Source: Tethya wilhelma (Eukaryota; Porifera; Demospongiae; Tethyida; Tethyidae). Taken from it: a stretch of DNA of 64,000 nt. Both the position numbers and the translations under genes were made by a program. Under the pieces are notes generated by a model that was not told the DNA's origin, ran no database searches, and worked only from the letters and a program-made list of their open reading frames with translations. The DNA is taken from contig CAXIPT010000017.1 in NCBI GenBank assembly GCA_964030475.1, positions 392,380 through 456,379 of the forward strand. The letters are read 5' to 3'. Positions 1 through 12,343 of this stretch are shown here, in pieces. Each line of letters opens with the position of its first letter. Position 1 is the stretch's first letter.

Positions 1-69
<69 letters not shown>
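1..69 (+). repeat. (GT)n microsatellite at window edge
   Basis: Uninterrupted GT for 69 bases. Many similar tracts occur in the window, among them 8210-8290, 12258-12341, 13647-13677, 13894-13936, 19919-19976, 32764-32834, 36018-36094, 37296-37345, 48228-48303 and 60369-60492. Confidence 0.98.
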
Positions 70-72
<3 letters not shown>

Positions 73-241
73 TTCTTTCTTTGTACTTTTTTAAGTTTTT
101 TTTTCATAATTACACAAACAAAAGTGATCACTTAAGCTTTTGGTATAATTTGTACAACTATACAATTTCAAGAATTGAATGGAAAAAAAGTTGATACAAT
201 TTCACAAAGTCTCTCTCTCTCTCTCTGGCTAACGTACGTAC

Positions 242-3200
242 CTTCCAGTAGAACGATGTCCTCATTTGCCATCTCATCCTCAGAGCAGCTCTCTCTCTCT
301 AGCTGCTGTAGCTGCTGCTGTCTTAGCATCTCCTCCCTCTCTCTGTGAGCCTCCAACAACCTCTCTCTCTGACACTTGACCTGTCACACACAATAACACA
401 CACACACTCAGATAAAGACCAGTGGGTGTTATACCAAAATATAATATTAATGTACTGTGCACCATGTAGAAAACGGAAATGTATCAAAAAAAAAATAGCA
501 TTTATAATTATTATAATGTTAAAACAGTGTAATTTTTATACAAACCAGCTACATTAATTTTAGCTCTGTATGTATGTGCTCATACATACAGCATCAACTA
601 GAGAAACTAGGTAAGACTTTTAGCTCAATACACACAGAGGTGAACCAACCTCAGTCATAACACTGTTGAAATCTCTGGACATCTTCCCATCCTGTTTCCC
701 ATGGCCTTCACCATCGGTTGCCAACGGCAACAGAGGAAGGGACTGTGTTGATGAAATCACACCCCCTGACTCCACCCCAACACCATCCTCAGTTTTCTCT
801 CTCCCATCAATCATTTCACCATCTTCCTCACCTCCCAGCTCTTTCGGGATAGTGAAACTGGTCTGATCCATGGTGCCTGACCCTTCACCGACCACTGTGT
901 GCCTTCGCGAGTAGAGAGAGGTTGTTAGCACGCGACTCAGCTGCTGATCTTTGATCCCCTGGCCTTCAGCGATGGTCGATACGTCACTGGATTCAGAGGA
1001 GGTGTGTGAGAGAGTGACGGTGTCTTCATCAGTGTGTTGGTGGTGGTCTTGATGAGGTTGGGTTGATGGCGAGCCAGCTTTATCGGGAGATAGGGCATTT
1101 TGATTGGTCAATGGTACAGTTAATAGATTGGGTCTGTCGTTATTATCTTCGGATGTGACTGTGTGAGGAGTGGAGGTGTGAGGGGTGGAGCTGTGAGGGG
1201 TGGAGGTGACGAGTGGTTTGAGAGACGAGAAGTTTGGAAAGGAATGAATTGCTGGATTATAAACCCTATGTCGGAGAGGGAAAAAAACACAAAGTGAGAG
1301 AAATGAGTTATAACTCCATCAAATGAATTATAACTTTGTCAAGTGACATCATAACTCTGTCATGTTAGTTTGAGGGTGTTTTATTGCACATAATTTATTA
1401 TACCTTGGTTTGATGCTCGTACTCTCCCTGGCAGAAATGCCCGACTGCTGACCAGGTAGGAGATAGGACTCCCGTTCCAAGGACACGCCCCCTGTTGGTT
1501 GAGGGGCGTGGTAGGTGGGGAAGAGGTGTGCCTCAATGGTAGAGGGGTGGAGACTCAGCTTAGGAGGAGCAGGCGTCCACAGAAGACTGGAAAAAAGTGT
1601 GGATACAAAATTCAAATGCCATTTTATACATACAATGTCATGCACCTATAATAATATTCAAACAAAACGATAATATTATGTAGAGCCAATCAGGCTCAAG
1701 TTGGTCAGATTTCCACGCAAACTTTCCAGTATTGGAATTTTCATGCAGTATAGCATTGATTGTATCTGCAAATGAATCGTATAAATAAAGCTATTAAATT
1801 AAATATAGGCTGCGTGAAAAATCCAGTGCTGGAAAATCTGAGCAACTTGAACATGATTTTCAGACTTACTTTGAAGGGTCTCTAGCTATTCTCATGTGAT
1901 CTCCACTCACGCTCAACTCATTGCCACGCCCACCAGTCCCACCCGTGGTTGCAGGTCTCCCTCGTCTCTGTCCCCTCCTCTCCCTCTTTGGGTCCATCCT
2001 CACATCAGGGCTCATCACACGCTTCACAACTTTCCTCCGTTTGCGATCGTCAGGCGTTGAAGACAAACTATCCATCTTTATCTCTCTCTGTAGTCGACGC
2101 TTTGCTTCGAAAATGACATCTTTTTCGTTATTTTTAGAGCGAGCTTGATGTGCTGATAGTCCAGGAGTTGAGAGGAAAGTGGAGGACTGCATAGCAGAGC
2201 TTTCTTGAGAAGGTCGCTTTGAGCGGCGTGCTTTAGCTGCCGGAAGTGATGGTTTGACAACAGCAGTGGTAGAGTGTGTTTCGTGAGTTGAAGCACGTTG
2301 GTTCTTTGTAGAAGATAGCGAAGGAACAATGACCTGTTTTGATTTGAGAGAACTAGGAGAAGAGGTGCTAGTGACTTTGGAAGTTTCGTTCGTATCCTGC
2401 TCAGCAGTCGAAGGTGGATTGGCGATGTCTGATCTGGTGTGAGAGGCTCTAGAGAGGAGCTGGAGAGGCAGGGGCAGCTGGGGTACGAGGGATTCGTCCA
2501 TCGTACAGAAATGGTGTATTGTTGGTCGTGAAGGCTGCGTTGCTGTCCATGTTGATAAAAAACGTACACTGTTTTCTCGTTCTAGATGTGTCTGTGGACT
2601 CTCTGAAGACAGCAGGGTACTGGGTTTCTTTGCTTGAGGATTTTGTGGTGAATCTTTGGTAGCTGTAGCAGAAGGACGGTGCACACTCCTCCCAGAGACA
2701 TGGAGAACATCCTCCAGTGTGAGGGGCTTGTCAGAGTAAGCCAGGTACTCCACCAGACTCTCAGATGCCATCTTGTCTTTATCGTGATCATCACCATCAT
2801 CCTGAGTTGGAACACGTTCATCGATACTGACTAAAGAAGTTCCAACTTGTTCTTCTGTTTCAAAGTCTTGGTGAGAATGAACACGTAGCTGATCATCCAG
2901 GTTGTGCCGGCTGTCCAATTCCACCTTGGTATCCCTACCCTGTGCTGCACTGATGTCAGCAATCTCTGCTATGCTACGAACAGACATTGATTTTAAATTG
3001 ACCAGAGACGATTCCTTTAAACGTCTATCCATCCCAGAGAGATCTGCTCTCTGTTTCATACTAGCATCACTGTCATAAAGACTAGCTGACGATTCCCGAT
3101 CGCCAATATCGTCCAAGGCACTCAAACTCACACGTGAGCCAACAGACCTTTGATCCACTCCAAGATCTCTCTCGCGATCGTGTGTGTCTTCCCTGGTGCC

Positions 3201-5422
3201 ATCTTTGGGTAGGCTGGTGGTCAGAGACATGAGCCACGTAGAGGTCGATATGAAATTCTCAGAACCAGTACCGTATTTACGATCGCCAAGATCAACCGGG
3301 AGTAGGCCCTGGAGAGAGCCGTCTTGAACCTCTCCTGTCGAATGGTGTGAGGAGAAACTGGGATTTGAAAACGGCTTAGAACAGATGTCACTTTTTTGCG
3401 AGCCACTGGCAGTTTCAAACGACTGCTCTTGGGAAGGTAGGGAAAATGGTGGTAGACCCAGACTGGATATTTCATCGGACGAGGGATTGTCTGTGATGGT
3501 GGAAGAGGGCGCTTTGAGAGTCGACCGATCGGATGTTGGGGTGCCGATTTGTGTGTCTGATTCCGGTACCATTTCCAATTGGAATCGAGATTGGGAATGC
3601 GATGCCCGAATAGTATCATAATCAATAATAGCAGGGGCACTTTGAGCCAGGGGGTTGTTACTAACGACATCACCCGGTTCCACATCTCCATCGAGTAGCA
3701 CCTCAGAATGAACATCAATGGCACTAATGGAAGGGGCAACCCCTCTATCCAGACCCACGTCGAAGGAGCTACCCGGAGGTTCAGAGGGTAAGTCGTGACT
3801 GGGGTACGTGGACAGGTCCACAGCAGGGAGCAGGGGTCTCTCGTGAAGAGGACTAGAGAGAATGGAGGAGTGAGAATCAATGGGAGTTGGTAGAGATTGC
3901 GAGGAATTGCTTTGGAAATCATTTTCGAGTAGATCTGGATGACTGTCATATTCGGTATTGATCTGGTGTGAATCTGACGGGCAGGAGAGTGTACCGATGC
4001 TGGAGGAAATGAGAGTGGATTGGCTACCATCAGCCCCGGACTCACTGGCTGGTTCGTCTCCAGAGTCAGAGAGGTGGTGGTGTTCTTGCTCAGAGAGACG
4101 ATGACCACTGCTGCTGCAGCTGCTAGGACTAGCCACCGTGATCCTAGTCAATACAGAGGATACTGATGTGAATGAAGAGTGGACCCTGTCATTATCGTAT
4201 TCATTATCATCATCTGATGATTGAGGTCCCTTTTCAGTTTCATTATCTCTCGGTTCAAAGTCAAAAGAATTTCCATGGCTGAGTTGAGAGAGCATTTGAT
4301 CGTGTGACAGAACGTGTAATTCAATATTCAGTTTCAAAGGACCAGTTTGAGCATAAACAGTGCCTCCTTCGCCACGTGCATCTCTTTCCAGGTAATCCCC
4401 ACCCTCCTGTGGGGTCCTCTCCTCACCTCTCTGTGGCATCCCTCCACTGATGTCTGTTCCACTGGAGCGGAGGCTGGCTGCGCTGTCAGTCGAACTCAAA
4501 TATTGTGACGTTAACGAAACTGCACTCTCATGTGCCATATCTTTACCACCAGTCGATGATGTAATGATGACATCATCTTGTTGTAATTCTGCCAACTCTG
4601 CAATTGGTAAAATGGGTACCTGTGCTTTTTTTGCGCCCGAAGTAACACGAGGCTTTTTCTCGCGATGGATCTTTGGTTCTTTGAGCTGATATTGAGCTGG
4701 CAGGGTCGGTGGTTGGCTGCGGACATTGTACCTCACTGGAGCACTCGTATTGAGTGTGCTGGTGATGGCAAACTTGACGTGCTGTGAGCTATCATAGACG
4801 ACCTTTTGTGGAGAAGGTTCTTTGGAGTGTTCTGGCGAACGTTTCTGTTTTGTAGTGGCTGTTTGGTTTCTGTGAAGCTGCTGTTGAGGTTTAGCGATAG
4901 GCCTAGTGGGCATTGAAAGTTGTGCTCCAACTATAGCAGCCTCCTTATGTCCGTGTTGTTTCCTTTCTGCAGGTACACTGTCGCGAATGTCGGTGACCAG
5001 TCTGACTTTCTTTCTCGAACCCTTGTGGACGCTACTGCTACTGCGTGCTGGAGGAGGGGGGTGAGGTGGAAGAGAGGCAGTCACAGTAGCTTGCTGTGTT
5101 GCTGCTGGCTCTGTTGGAGGGCGAGAGGGCACTGCTATCCCATGCTGTTTAGCATGGTGCTCGAGTATTGCCTGCACAATACAGTATCTTTACTACTGAC
5201 ATACATAGCTACTAGCCTCGTTCCCAGGCCCTCTTTTGGGCCTGGACACGAGGCTAAAATAGCTACGTGCAAGCGAAAGTAGAAAGTTGACAGTGCAATG
5301 CATGCATAGACGTAAAAATAATTTCCAAAACTAACCTTGTTTCTAATGGCTTGAAGCTCCTTCTGTAGCTGTATCTCTTGCTTTCTGTTTCCTGCATACT
5401 TCTGAGCTCGAAAAGATGCCAT
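242..5422 (-). CDS. Large Ser/Pro-rich coiled-coil protein, 3' end outside window
   Basis: Five exons were read on the minus strand: 5422-5336, 5171-1870, 1586-1404, 1265-650 and 380-242. All have AG/GT borders and consistent phase, giving about 1,430 residues before the gene leaves the window at base 1. The first exon gives a basic helical start (MASFRAQKYAGNRKQEIQLQ). The 3.3-kb second exon is low complexity: Ser/Thr/Pro and acidic stretches with basic patches near its end (RRKVVKRVMSPDVR). The last visible exon is a charged coiled coil with a Gln run (RQQQLQQLERE) followed by an acidic segment. I do not recognise the family. The mix of disordered body and terminal coiled coils is common in centrosome, cilium or cytoskeleton scaffolds, but that is only an analogy. 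Its start lies 144 bp from the divergent PIGQ start. The first intron contains a short palindromic repeat (5214-5255). Confidence 0.72.
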
Positions 5423-5566
5423 TTGCGCGCTCTCCTGCTTTTTATTTCACCAGCTGAGCGGGATTTCTATTTAAAGCGCACCTAATTCGTTAGGTTACCA
5501 TAGTGACCAATAAAAGATTAACCCTTCTGCCGATTCAATTTCACCCACGTGGCTGGTCTCAATGAA
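5423..5566. promoter_or_regulatory. Short divergent (bidirectional) promoter interval
   Basis: Only 144 bp separate the start codon of the minus-strand coiled-coil gene from that of plus-strand PIGQ. The interval holds a CCAAT-like motif in reverse (ATTGG is read on the minus strand from tgaccaat near 5508) and no other gene. A shared promoter is inferred from spacing alone. Confidence 0.45.
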
Positions 5567-6718
5567 ATGTCTACCCTCAACTCTATGCTGTATGAACGGA
5601 ATCTTCTCTATCAACAACTCAGCTTCAAATGGAATAGCTACCTGCACCTCAGAAAACTCTTGGCTGTGCTCTTCTCCCGAGAAACGAGTGGATTCATCAA
5701 AAAGACACTGTTTGCAACAACCTTCTTGCTAGTATATCTGATTGACTTCATACTAGGAGCTCTCCTAATAATTGCAATGCACAGGTACCCTGTACTGAGG
5801 GTTAAACTGAAGGAGTACATATCTATCTACACCCTATCCATGTTGCATTGGACTAAAGACCTCATTGTGTGGCTAATGGGTATACCTGCCGGTCTCAAGT
5901 TGAACACACCTCTCGATCACTTCCTTGGCAACCGATTCCTTTCCATTCTGCAGCTGTGGGAGTACTTCTACTCTGATTTTGTTTCCTCCTTTCTCTCTGT
6001 CATTCTATTTGCCATCCTCCTACTGGCCTGCATTGGATTCACAATCTCTCTGACTGCACTGCACGATTTCTTGAAGTTCCTCAATTTGTGTCTCATATCT
6101 TTCTTTATCTTTGCCAGTCGTATCATTTCCCTGCAGCTTTCAGCGCTCAAGTCGTTAGCACGACTTTTCATGGGACAAAAGTGGAACATTTTGCGTAAAC
6201 GAGTCGACTCCTGTAATTATGATACGAGTCAGTTATTGGTAGGGACAATCATGTTCACGATAATGTTGTTTCTGCTACCGACTACTGGTATGTACTTCAT
6301 CATATTCTTGCTCATGAGAATGCTGCAGTTTGGACTACAGTTTATCTTAAGAACTCTTGCTGTACTTGTGAACAGAGTCGTTGCTTCATTATGGGGACAA
6401 TTAGAGGAGATGATAAAAGATCAATCTCTTACTCGATTGAAAATGGATGTTACATTACCTTTGGAAGTTTGCAATAAAGCTGGAGTTTATGGAGAGACTG
6501 TTCGTGATGATGAATGCTGTGAAGTTCAGTTGAGAATTAGTTGGAATGGGCGGAAGTACAGTGCAAGTGAGATGTGTGATGTGATAGAGAGAGTACCAGT
6601 GAGCGAGTTGTTGAAAGAACTGGATTCTAGCAGAAGCAATTCGGAGCACCTCCAGCACGACATGTTGAGCTTTGTAGGAACACTACATTTGTACAAGAAG
6701 CTGCTTACAAGTCGCTAA
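5567..6718 (+). CDS. PIGQ: PIGQ/GPI1, subunit of the GPI-GlcNAc transferase
   Basis: One uninterrupted 383-residue reading frame. PIGQ is part of the endoplasmic-reticulum complex that adds N-acetylglucosamine to phosphatidylinositol, the first step of GPI-anchor synthesis. The family signature is clear: WLMGIPAGLKLN, then GQKWNILRKRVDSCNYD, then a hydrophobic stretch ending LLPTTGMYF; these match the central GPI1 domain of animal PIGQ. Several membrane segments are visible at about residues 45-75, 140-165 and 220-255. The frame opens at a GTG at 5549, but the first in-frame ATG is at 5567, which I take as the start. The protein lacks the roughly 200-residue N-terminal region of human PIGQ; no upstream exon fits in the 144 bp before the neighbouring gene, so this is probably a short form. 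It has no introns, unlike every other complete gene here except the single-exon part of none; retrocopy origin is possible but unproven. Confidence 0.88.
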   Translation: MSTLNSMLYERNLLYQQLSFKWNSYLHLRKLLAVLFSRETSGFIKKTLFATTFLLVYLIDFILGALLIIAMHRYPVLRVKLKEYISIYTLSMLHWTKDLIVWLMGIPAGLKLNTPLDHFLGNRFLSILQLWEYFYSDFVSSFLSVILFAILLLACIGFTISLTALHDFLKFLNLCLISFFIFASRIISLQLSALKSLARLFMGQKWNILRKRVDSCNYDTSQLLVGTIMFTIMLFLLPTTGMYFIIFLLMRMLQFGLQFILRTLAVLVNRVVASLWGQLEEMIKDQSLTRLKMDVTLPLEVCNKAGVYGETVRDDECCEVQLRISWNGRKYSASEMCDVIERVPVSELLKELDSSRSNSEHLQHDMLSFVGTLHLYKKLLTSR

Positions 6719-7489
6719 CTTGAAAATTACTTTCAACTGTCCAGTCATCCTAGATTTAGATATTTTTGTCATGTTATAAAGCTGTAAAAAAAAGTATTCT
6801 TTTTTTGTCTGACTTTTACAACTTGCTAATCTGGAAAAGGTCTTTCTTTTTACTTACTCCTAAATGACATGTTGCCACCACGTGTTGGAGGATTAAAAAA
6901 AGATCTAGATGAAAAGTAGGGTCATTTCCATAGCTACGAGCAAAAAGGTCAAATGGATGGAAGCCGACACACCCATATATGTGGTGAAGTATGGGAGCTA
7001 TGAATAAATTTATACATTGTTGCGGTATTCGTGTCTTGAATTTATGCATGTCACCTCATTTTACTGACAGCTCGTAAAGGACGCTTTTCGAAGGCAGAAC
7101 AGCAAAATTATCGGCTTTGCAGCAAAGTAAGTTAATTATGTTGGTATGTGTATAAATATTCGTGCATAAAATAGTTTCACCTTGGACATCGAGCGGAGAA
7201 ATCAAGTCTGACTTGCTATATAGTGGCAATTAGCTAGCAGTTAGCTGGTTGCCAGGCTCAGAAAGTTATCCACTGATTAATTAAATTATGTGTTTAAAAT
7301 AACTTCAATATCTGTAATTTTTATCATCTGCCTCCAGCTACTTTACAGACAGTTGATCCAGAGATCAAATTTCTGTGTGGCAAAGGAACTAGAGAATAGC
7401 AGCTTCAAAGACTAAAGCAGCTAGCTCATTTCATCTCTCTGTCAACACTACTCCTCTTCATCCGATCACCCCATCCATCCTGACCAGCC
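6719..7489. other. Intergenic region with probable 5' leader of the reductase gene
   Basis: No coding exon is visible. A plausible non-coding first exon of the downstream gene ends at about 7126 (donor gtaagt at 7127) and rejoins near 7347 after a cag acceptor. This is inference from splice-like signals only. Confidence 0.3.
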
Positions 7490-8234
7490 ATGTCGGACAA
7501 CGACCCCTCTCAGACCACCCTCAACTGGCCGAGCATTGCACAGTTCTACGCCAATAAAGATATCTTTATTACAGGGGCTACGGGGTTCATGGGGAAGTGC
7601 CTCATGGAGAAGCTGTTACGAAGTTGTCCGGACGTGGGAAGGATAATGATCCTCACTCGCCCCAAGAAGGGAAAGACAATCAGAGATCGCCTTGAGGGGA
7701 TACTAAGTTCAAAGGTCAGTGAGTCGTACAGTAAGACTAACCTTTGCCTATACAATCAACCACTAGTCTCAAAGCTAGATCTCAAGATTTTTTTACGATG
7801 ATATATTTAATGTGTTTATAAGGCCTATATATAGCTGAGGGATAAATATAGGACAAACATGATTATAAACAGATCTGCATAAAGAGCTGTAGCACTTGTT
7901 CCACCATTCTATGAGTCTTGCTTGCTTGGCTAGCAAGACTGCTATTGTATGGCAAAAATGTATTGCCAATCACACTCCTATAGTAGTTCTGGCATGTAAG
8001 TTTTGACTATGTCACCAGCAATCACTAATAACCTAGCTATTGAGTCAGATTCTTAGGTCGTGATTTTCCAATCTTTGTGTCAAAAACTAAGACAGTTTGT
8101 GTTTTCTAAGGCCATTTTGAATGTTTTCGCAACGTAAAACTTCCTCTTGTGTGTATAATGGATCTGTTACAATCATGGTATCATTATGCTACCAAGGTTA
8201 CAGGAACTCAGCACACACACATGCACACACACAT

Positions 8235-8278
<44 letters not shown>

Positions 8279-9356
8279 ACACACACACACGTGCAGCTAT
8301 TTGACATTGTCAGACAAGAAAGGCCCGAAGCTCTTGAGAAGATCATTCCGATATCTGGTGACATCATGGAACCTGGTTTCGGAATCGGGGAATCAGATTT
8401 AGAACTTTTACTGGAAAATGTCGGCATTGTCATACATTTGGCAGCAACCATCAAGTTTGATGCACCCTTGAGGTAGGCATGTGTGTGCTCTGACAGCCTT
8501 GGTAGGAAGTTACCCATTTATATAGCCAACTGTTAAAGCTGACTGCGATTATATATCTATGCCAAATCAAACAGCCAAAATGTATGTAAAGGCATTAAAT
8601 GAACCCATACAATTTAGCTACCTCAGCTTGGTGTTGTGCACATGCACACCATGTTCTGGTTGCCATGGTAACACATGATTTTGTGTGTGATACAGATGAT
8701 GTCCATGTTGTTTGGTTTGTGGTTTGTGTATCCTTACCTTATATGGTAAAGATGGGACCACCCACATGGCCTGCATGTGTATGTACACAACACCCTGATG
8801 CTTTCACTACAACCAGTATTACATTTCATAGTTTTCATTAATTATTGTACGCTCTCAATATTACAGGGAGTCTCTCACGATGAACGTAATTGGTGTGAAG
8901 GAGCTGCTCAAGCTGTGTAGAAGAATGAAGAAACTGGCTGTAAGTTTATAGCTACTCTTAGTCTATACCAGTTAATACCATGCTTACATTCATTTATGTG
9001 GGCTCCTTAAAACATTAACAAATCTACTAAATTTTGTTCAACTACTTGTGCACTAATGGCAAAGTAAATATTGGTAAGACTTTTGGTCACGTTTGATTGA
9101 CTAGCCAACGAGCCATCTCAATCATCCTATCAACGTTGAGCCAATCTCATTATCTACATTAATTGTATTTGTTGTAAATACACACACCACATCTGCAGCA
9201 CATAATATTATGTAACATCCTCTTAGCTTGTATAATGTGTAGTTTGTGGTTTTGCACGATATATACACACCTTTTTGGAAGTTTTGGTGTCATTTTTATC
9301 ATCAGCATAAACAATGATAATTATTATGCCACACATACACTTTCATGGTAACAAAA

Positions 9357-9397
<41 letters not shown>

Positions 9398-10342
9398 CTG
9401 TGGTCCATGTCTCAACAGCATTCGCTCACTGCAATAGGGAAACAACTCAAAACATTGAAGAGATTGTCTACCCTCCCAAGATCCATCCAGACAAAGTGCT
9501 AGCTCTTTTAGAGTAAGTCAGTGACTATCACATTGTCACATCATCACACTCACACCCTCACACTGTCATACCCTCACACCCTCACACCTTCATACCCTCA
9601 CACTATCACAGTTGGATGACAGACGAGCAGTTGGAGACCATCACTCCCACTCTCCTCGAAGGTCGGCCTAACACGTACACTTATACCAAATCACTAGCGG
9701 AATACGTCATCACCAACGAAGCACAGGGACTTCCCCTGGCAATATGTCGGCCATCCATCGTAGCAGCTAGCCTGAGGGAACCCTTCCCGGGCTGGGTGGA
9801 CTGCCTCCACGGACCCACAGGGATCATAGTGGGGGTGAGAGAGAAATTAAAATTTAATACCGTATAGCGAGTAAAAAAGGCGGGCTTAAAATTTGGCAAA
9901 TTCCCAATTTAGCATTATTGGTGATTTTTAATTTGGCAATTTAATTACACACACTGCATTATTTATATTGGTGCACTGCATATAGGACTGTTTAGCGATT
10001 TTAATTTGCATGCCAATTTGAACAATAATTCGCCAATTTGCCAAATTTACCTACTATACGGTATGCCTAGTCATATGTTTGGTTTTTATGCACACTTTCT
10101 GATATCCAGAAAAAATTTTTTGTGATGAATGTACCTTTGTATAGCTTTGCTGAGTCAGCATTAAATTAACTGCATGTGATCAGATCCCATTGCAATGTAT
10201 TGTGATCACATGATTGGAATGTAATTAAAGCTGTATACCTACTGATACACATACGTATGTCACATGACCACCTCCTCAGGTTGGCAAGGGGATCGTCCAT
10301 GTGATGAAGTGTGTGGCGGAGTCAAGATGTGACATGGTCCCT

Positions 10343-10382
<40 letters not shown>

Positions 10383-12302
10383 CTGTGGTCCATGTCTCAA
10401 CAGCATTCGCTCACTGCAATAGGGAAACAACTCAAAACATTGAAGAGATTGTCTACCCTCCCAAGATCCATCCAGACAAAGTGCTAGCTCTTTTAGAGTA
10501 AGTCAGTGACTATCACATTGTCACATCATCACACTCACACCCTCACACTGTCATACCCTCACACCCTCACACCTTCATACCCTCACACTATCACAGTTGG
10601 ATGACAGACGAGCAGTTGGAGACCATCACTCCCACTCTCCTCGAAGGTCGGCCTAACACGTACACTTATACCAAATCACTAGCGGAATACGTCATCACCA
10701 ACGAAGCACAGGGACTTCCCCTGGCAATATGTCGGCCATCCATCGTAGCAGCTAGCCTGAGGGAACCCTTCCCGGGCTGGGTGGACTGCCTCCACGGACC
10801 CACAGGGATCATAGTGGGGGTGAGAGAGAAATTAAAATTTAATACCGTATAGCGAGTAAAAAAGGCGGGCTTAAAATTTGGCAAATTCCCAATTTAGCAT
10901 TATTGGTGATTTTTAATTTGGCAATTTAATTACACACACTGCATTATTTATATTGGTGCACTGCATATAGGACTGTTTAGCGATTTTAATTTGCATGCCA
11001 ATTTGAACAATAATTCGCCAATTTGCCAAATTTACCTACTATACGGTATGCCTAGTCATATGTTTGGTTTTTATGCACACTTTCTGATATCCAGAAAAAA
11101 TTTTTTGTGATGAATGTACCTTTGTATAGCTTTGCTGAGTCAGCATTAAATTAACTGCATGTGATCAGATCCCATTGCAATGTATTGTGATCACATGATT
11201 GGAATGTAATTAAAGCTGTATACCTACTGATACACATACGTATGTCACATGACCACCTCCTCAGGTTGGCAAGGGGATCGTCCATGTGATGAAGTGTGTG
11301 GCGGAGTCAAGATGTGACATGGTCCCTGTGGATCTGGTCAACAATTACCTTATCTCTGTCGGGTGGATTACAGGGGTCAACCCCAAGCCCCAACCAATCA
11401 TCTACCACTTCACCAGCGGAACCACCAACCCCCTGCGCTGGCTGGACCTCTGTGAGTGGAATATATACTTTAACCCTTTAGTAGCTGCTTGTGATGTCAC
11501 ATGATCTAGTGAGCGCTCGAGCTTACATTTACAATCATTTGTATCACTTTTGTATGAGCAATATAGAGAAATGAGCAGCTTCCATCCTTATAGCTTCTCT
11601 CTGTTGCCATTATATAGTTTGCCATTAAATTTTCTATAACAGCTTATTGCTTGGTTTATGATAGTTGTCATGACTAGCTACACTATTATTTTGTGCTCTG
11701 TTCTTCTCTCCAGATCCCCTGGTCATCAGTAACTACACTAAGAATCCTTTTGAAGAAGTCTTCAGTCAACCTTGTGTCTTCCGCTGCAGACCACAGTGAG
11801 TGATTTCAATATTTCTCAATCTACTTATCGTATAATTAGAAACATTGTTGTTATGTAAATTTATCCATTTTACTAACAGGAGTGCTTGGTTTTTGTATCA
11901 TTTCTTCCTCCACTTATTGCCCGGCTTCTTTGCTGATCTTCTTCTTACAATCCGTGGGAAAAAACCAAAGTAAGCAAAATTAACTTGTATGTATGTTTCT
12001 GAATCTTCATGGCTTGTGGAATATCTTGAATCTCTCGATTGGCCAACTCACAGGATTAGCTTCTTTTTTTTTCGTAAGTGGCTTGTGTGATGTTTATCTC
12101 TCGTCTCTCTTGTCTCACAGGATAGTGAGGTTGTACAACAAGGTTGGTAATGTCCTTGAGCAGCTGTCCTACTTCACCACAAAGTACTGGAATGTAAGGA
12201 CCATCATCTTCTAGTCTAGCTCGATCATCTCTGGCTCCCTCACTTAATGCTGTTGCACACGCACACACACACACACACGCACACACACCCACACCCACAC
12301 CC

Positions 12303-12343
<41 letters not shown>

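Noticed and set aside
3221..4108. 295-codon minus-strand frame inside the large coiled-coil exon
   Set aside because: It overlaps the 1,100-codon exon in another frame, has no splice logic and is best explained as a shadow.
5567..6718. Intronless PIGQ considered as a processed pseudogene
   Set aside because: The frame is fully open, key motifs are intact and a divergent promoter interval is present, so a functional gene is more likely, though retrocopy origin is not excluded.
9541..9610. Array-like CACACCCTCACACC repeats considered as CRISPR-like
   Set aside because: Simple CACCCT sequence without unique spacers; it precedes an acceptor as an intronic repeat.
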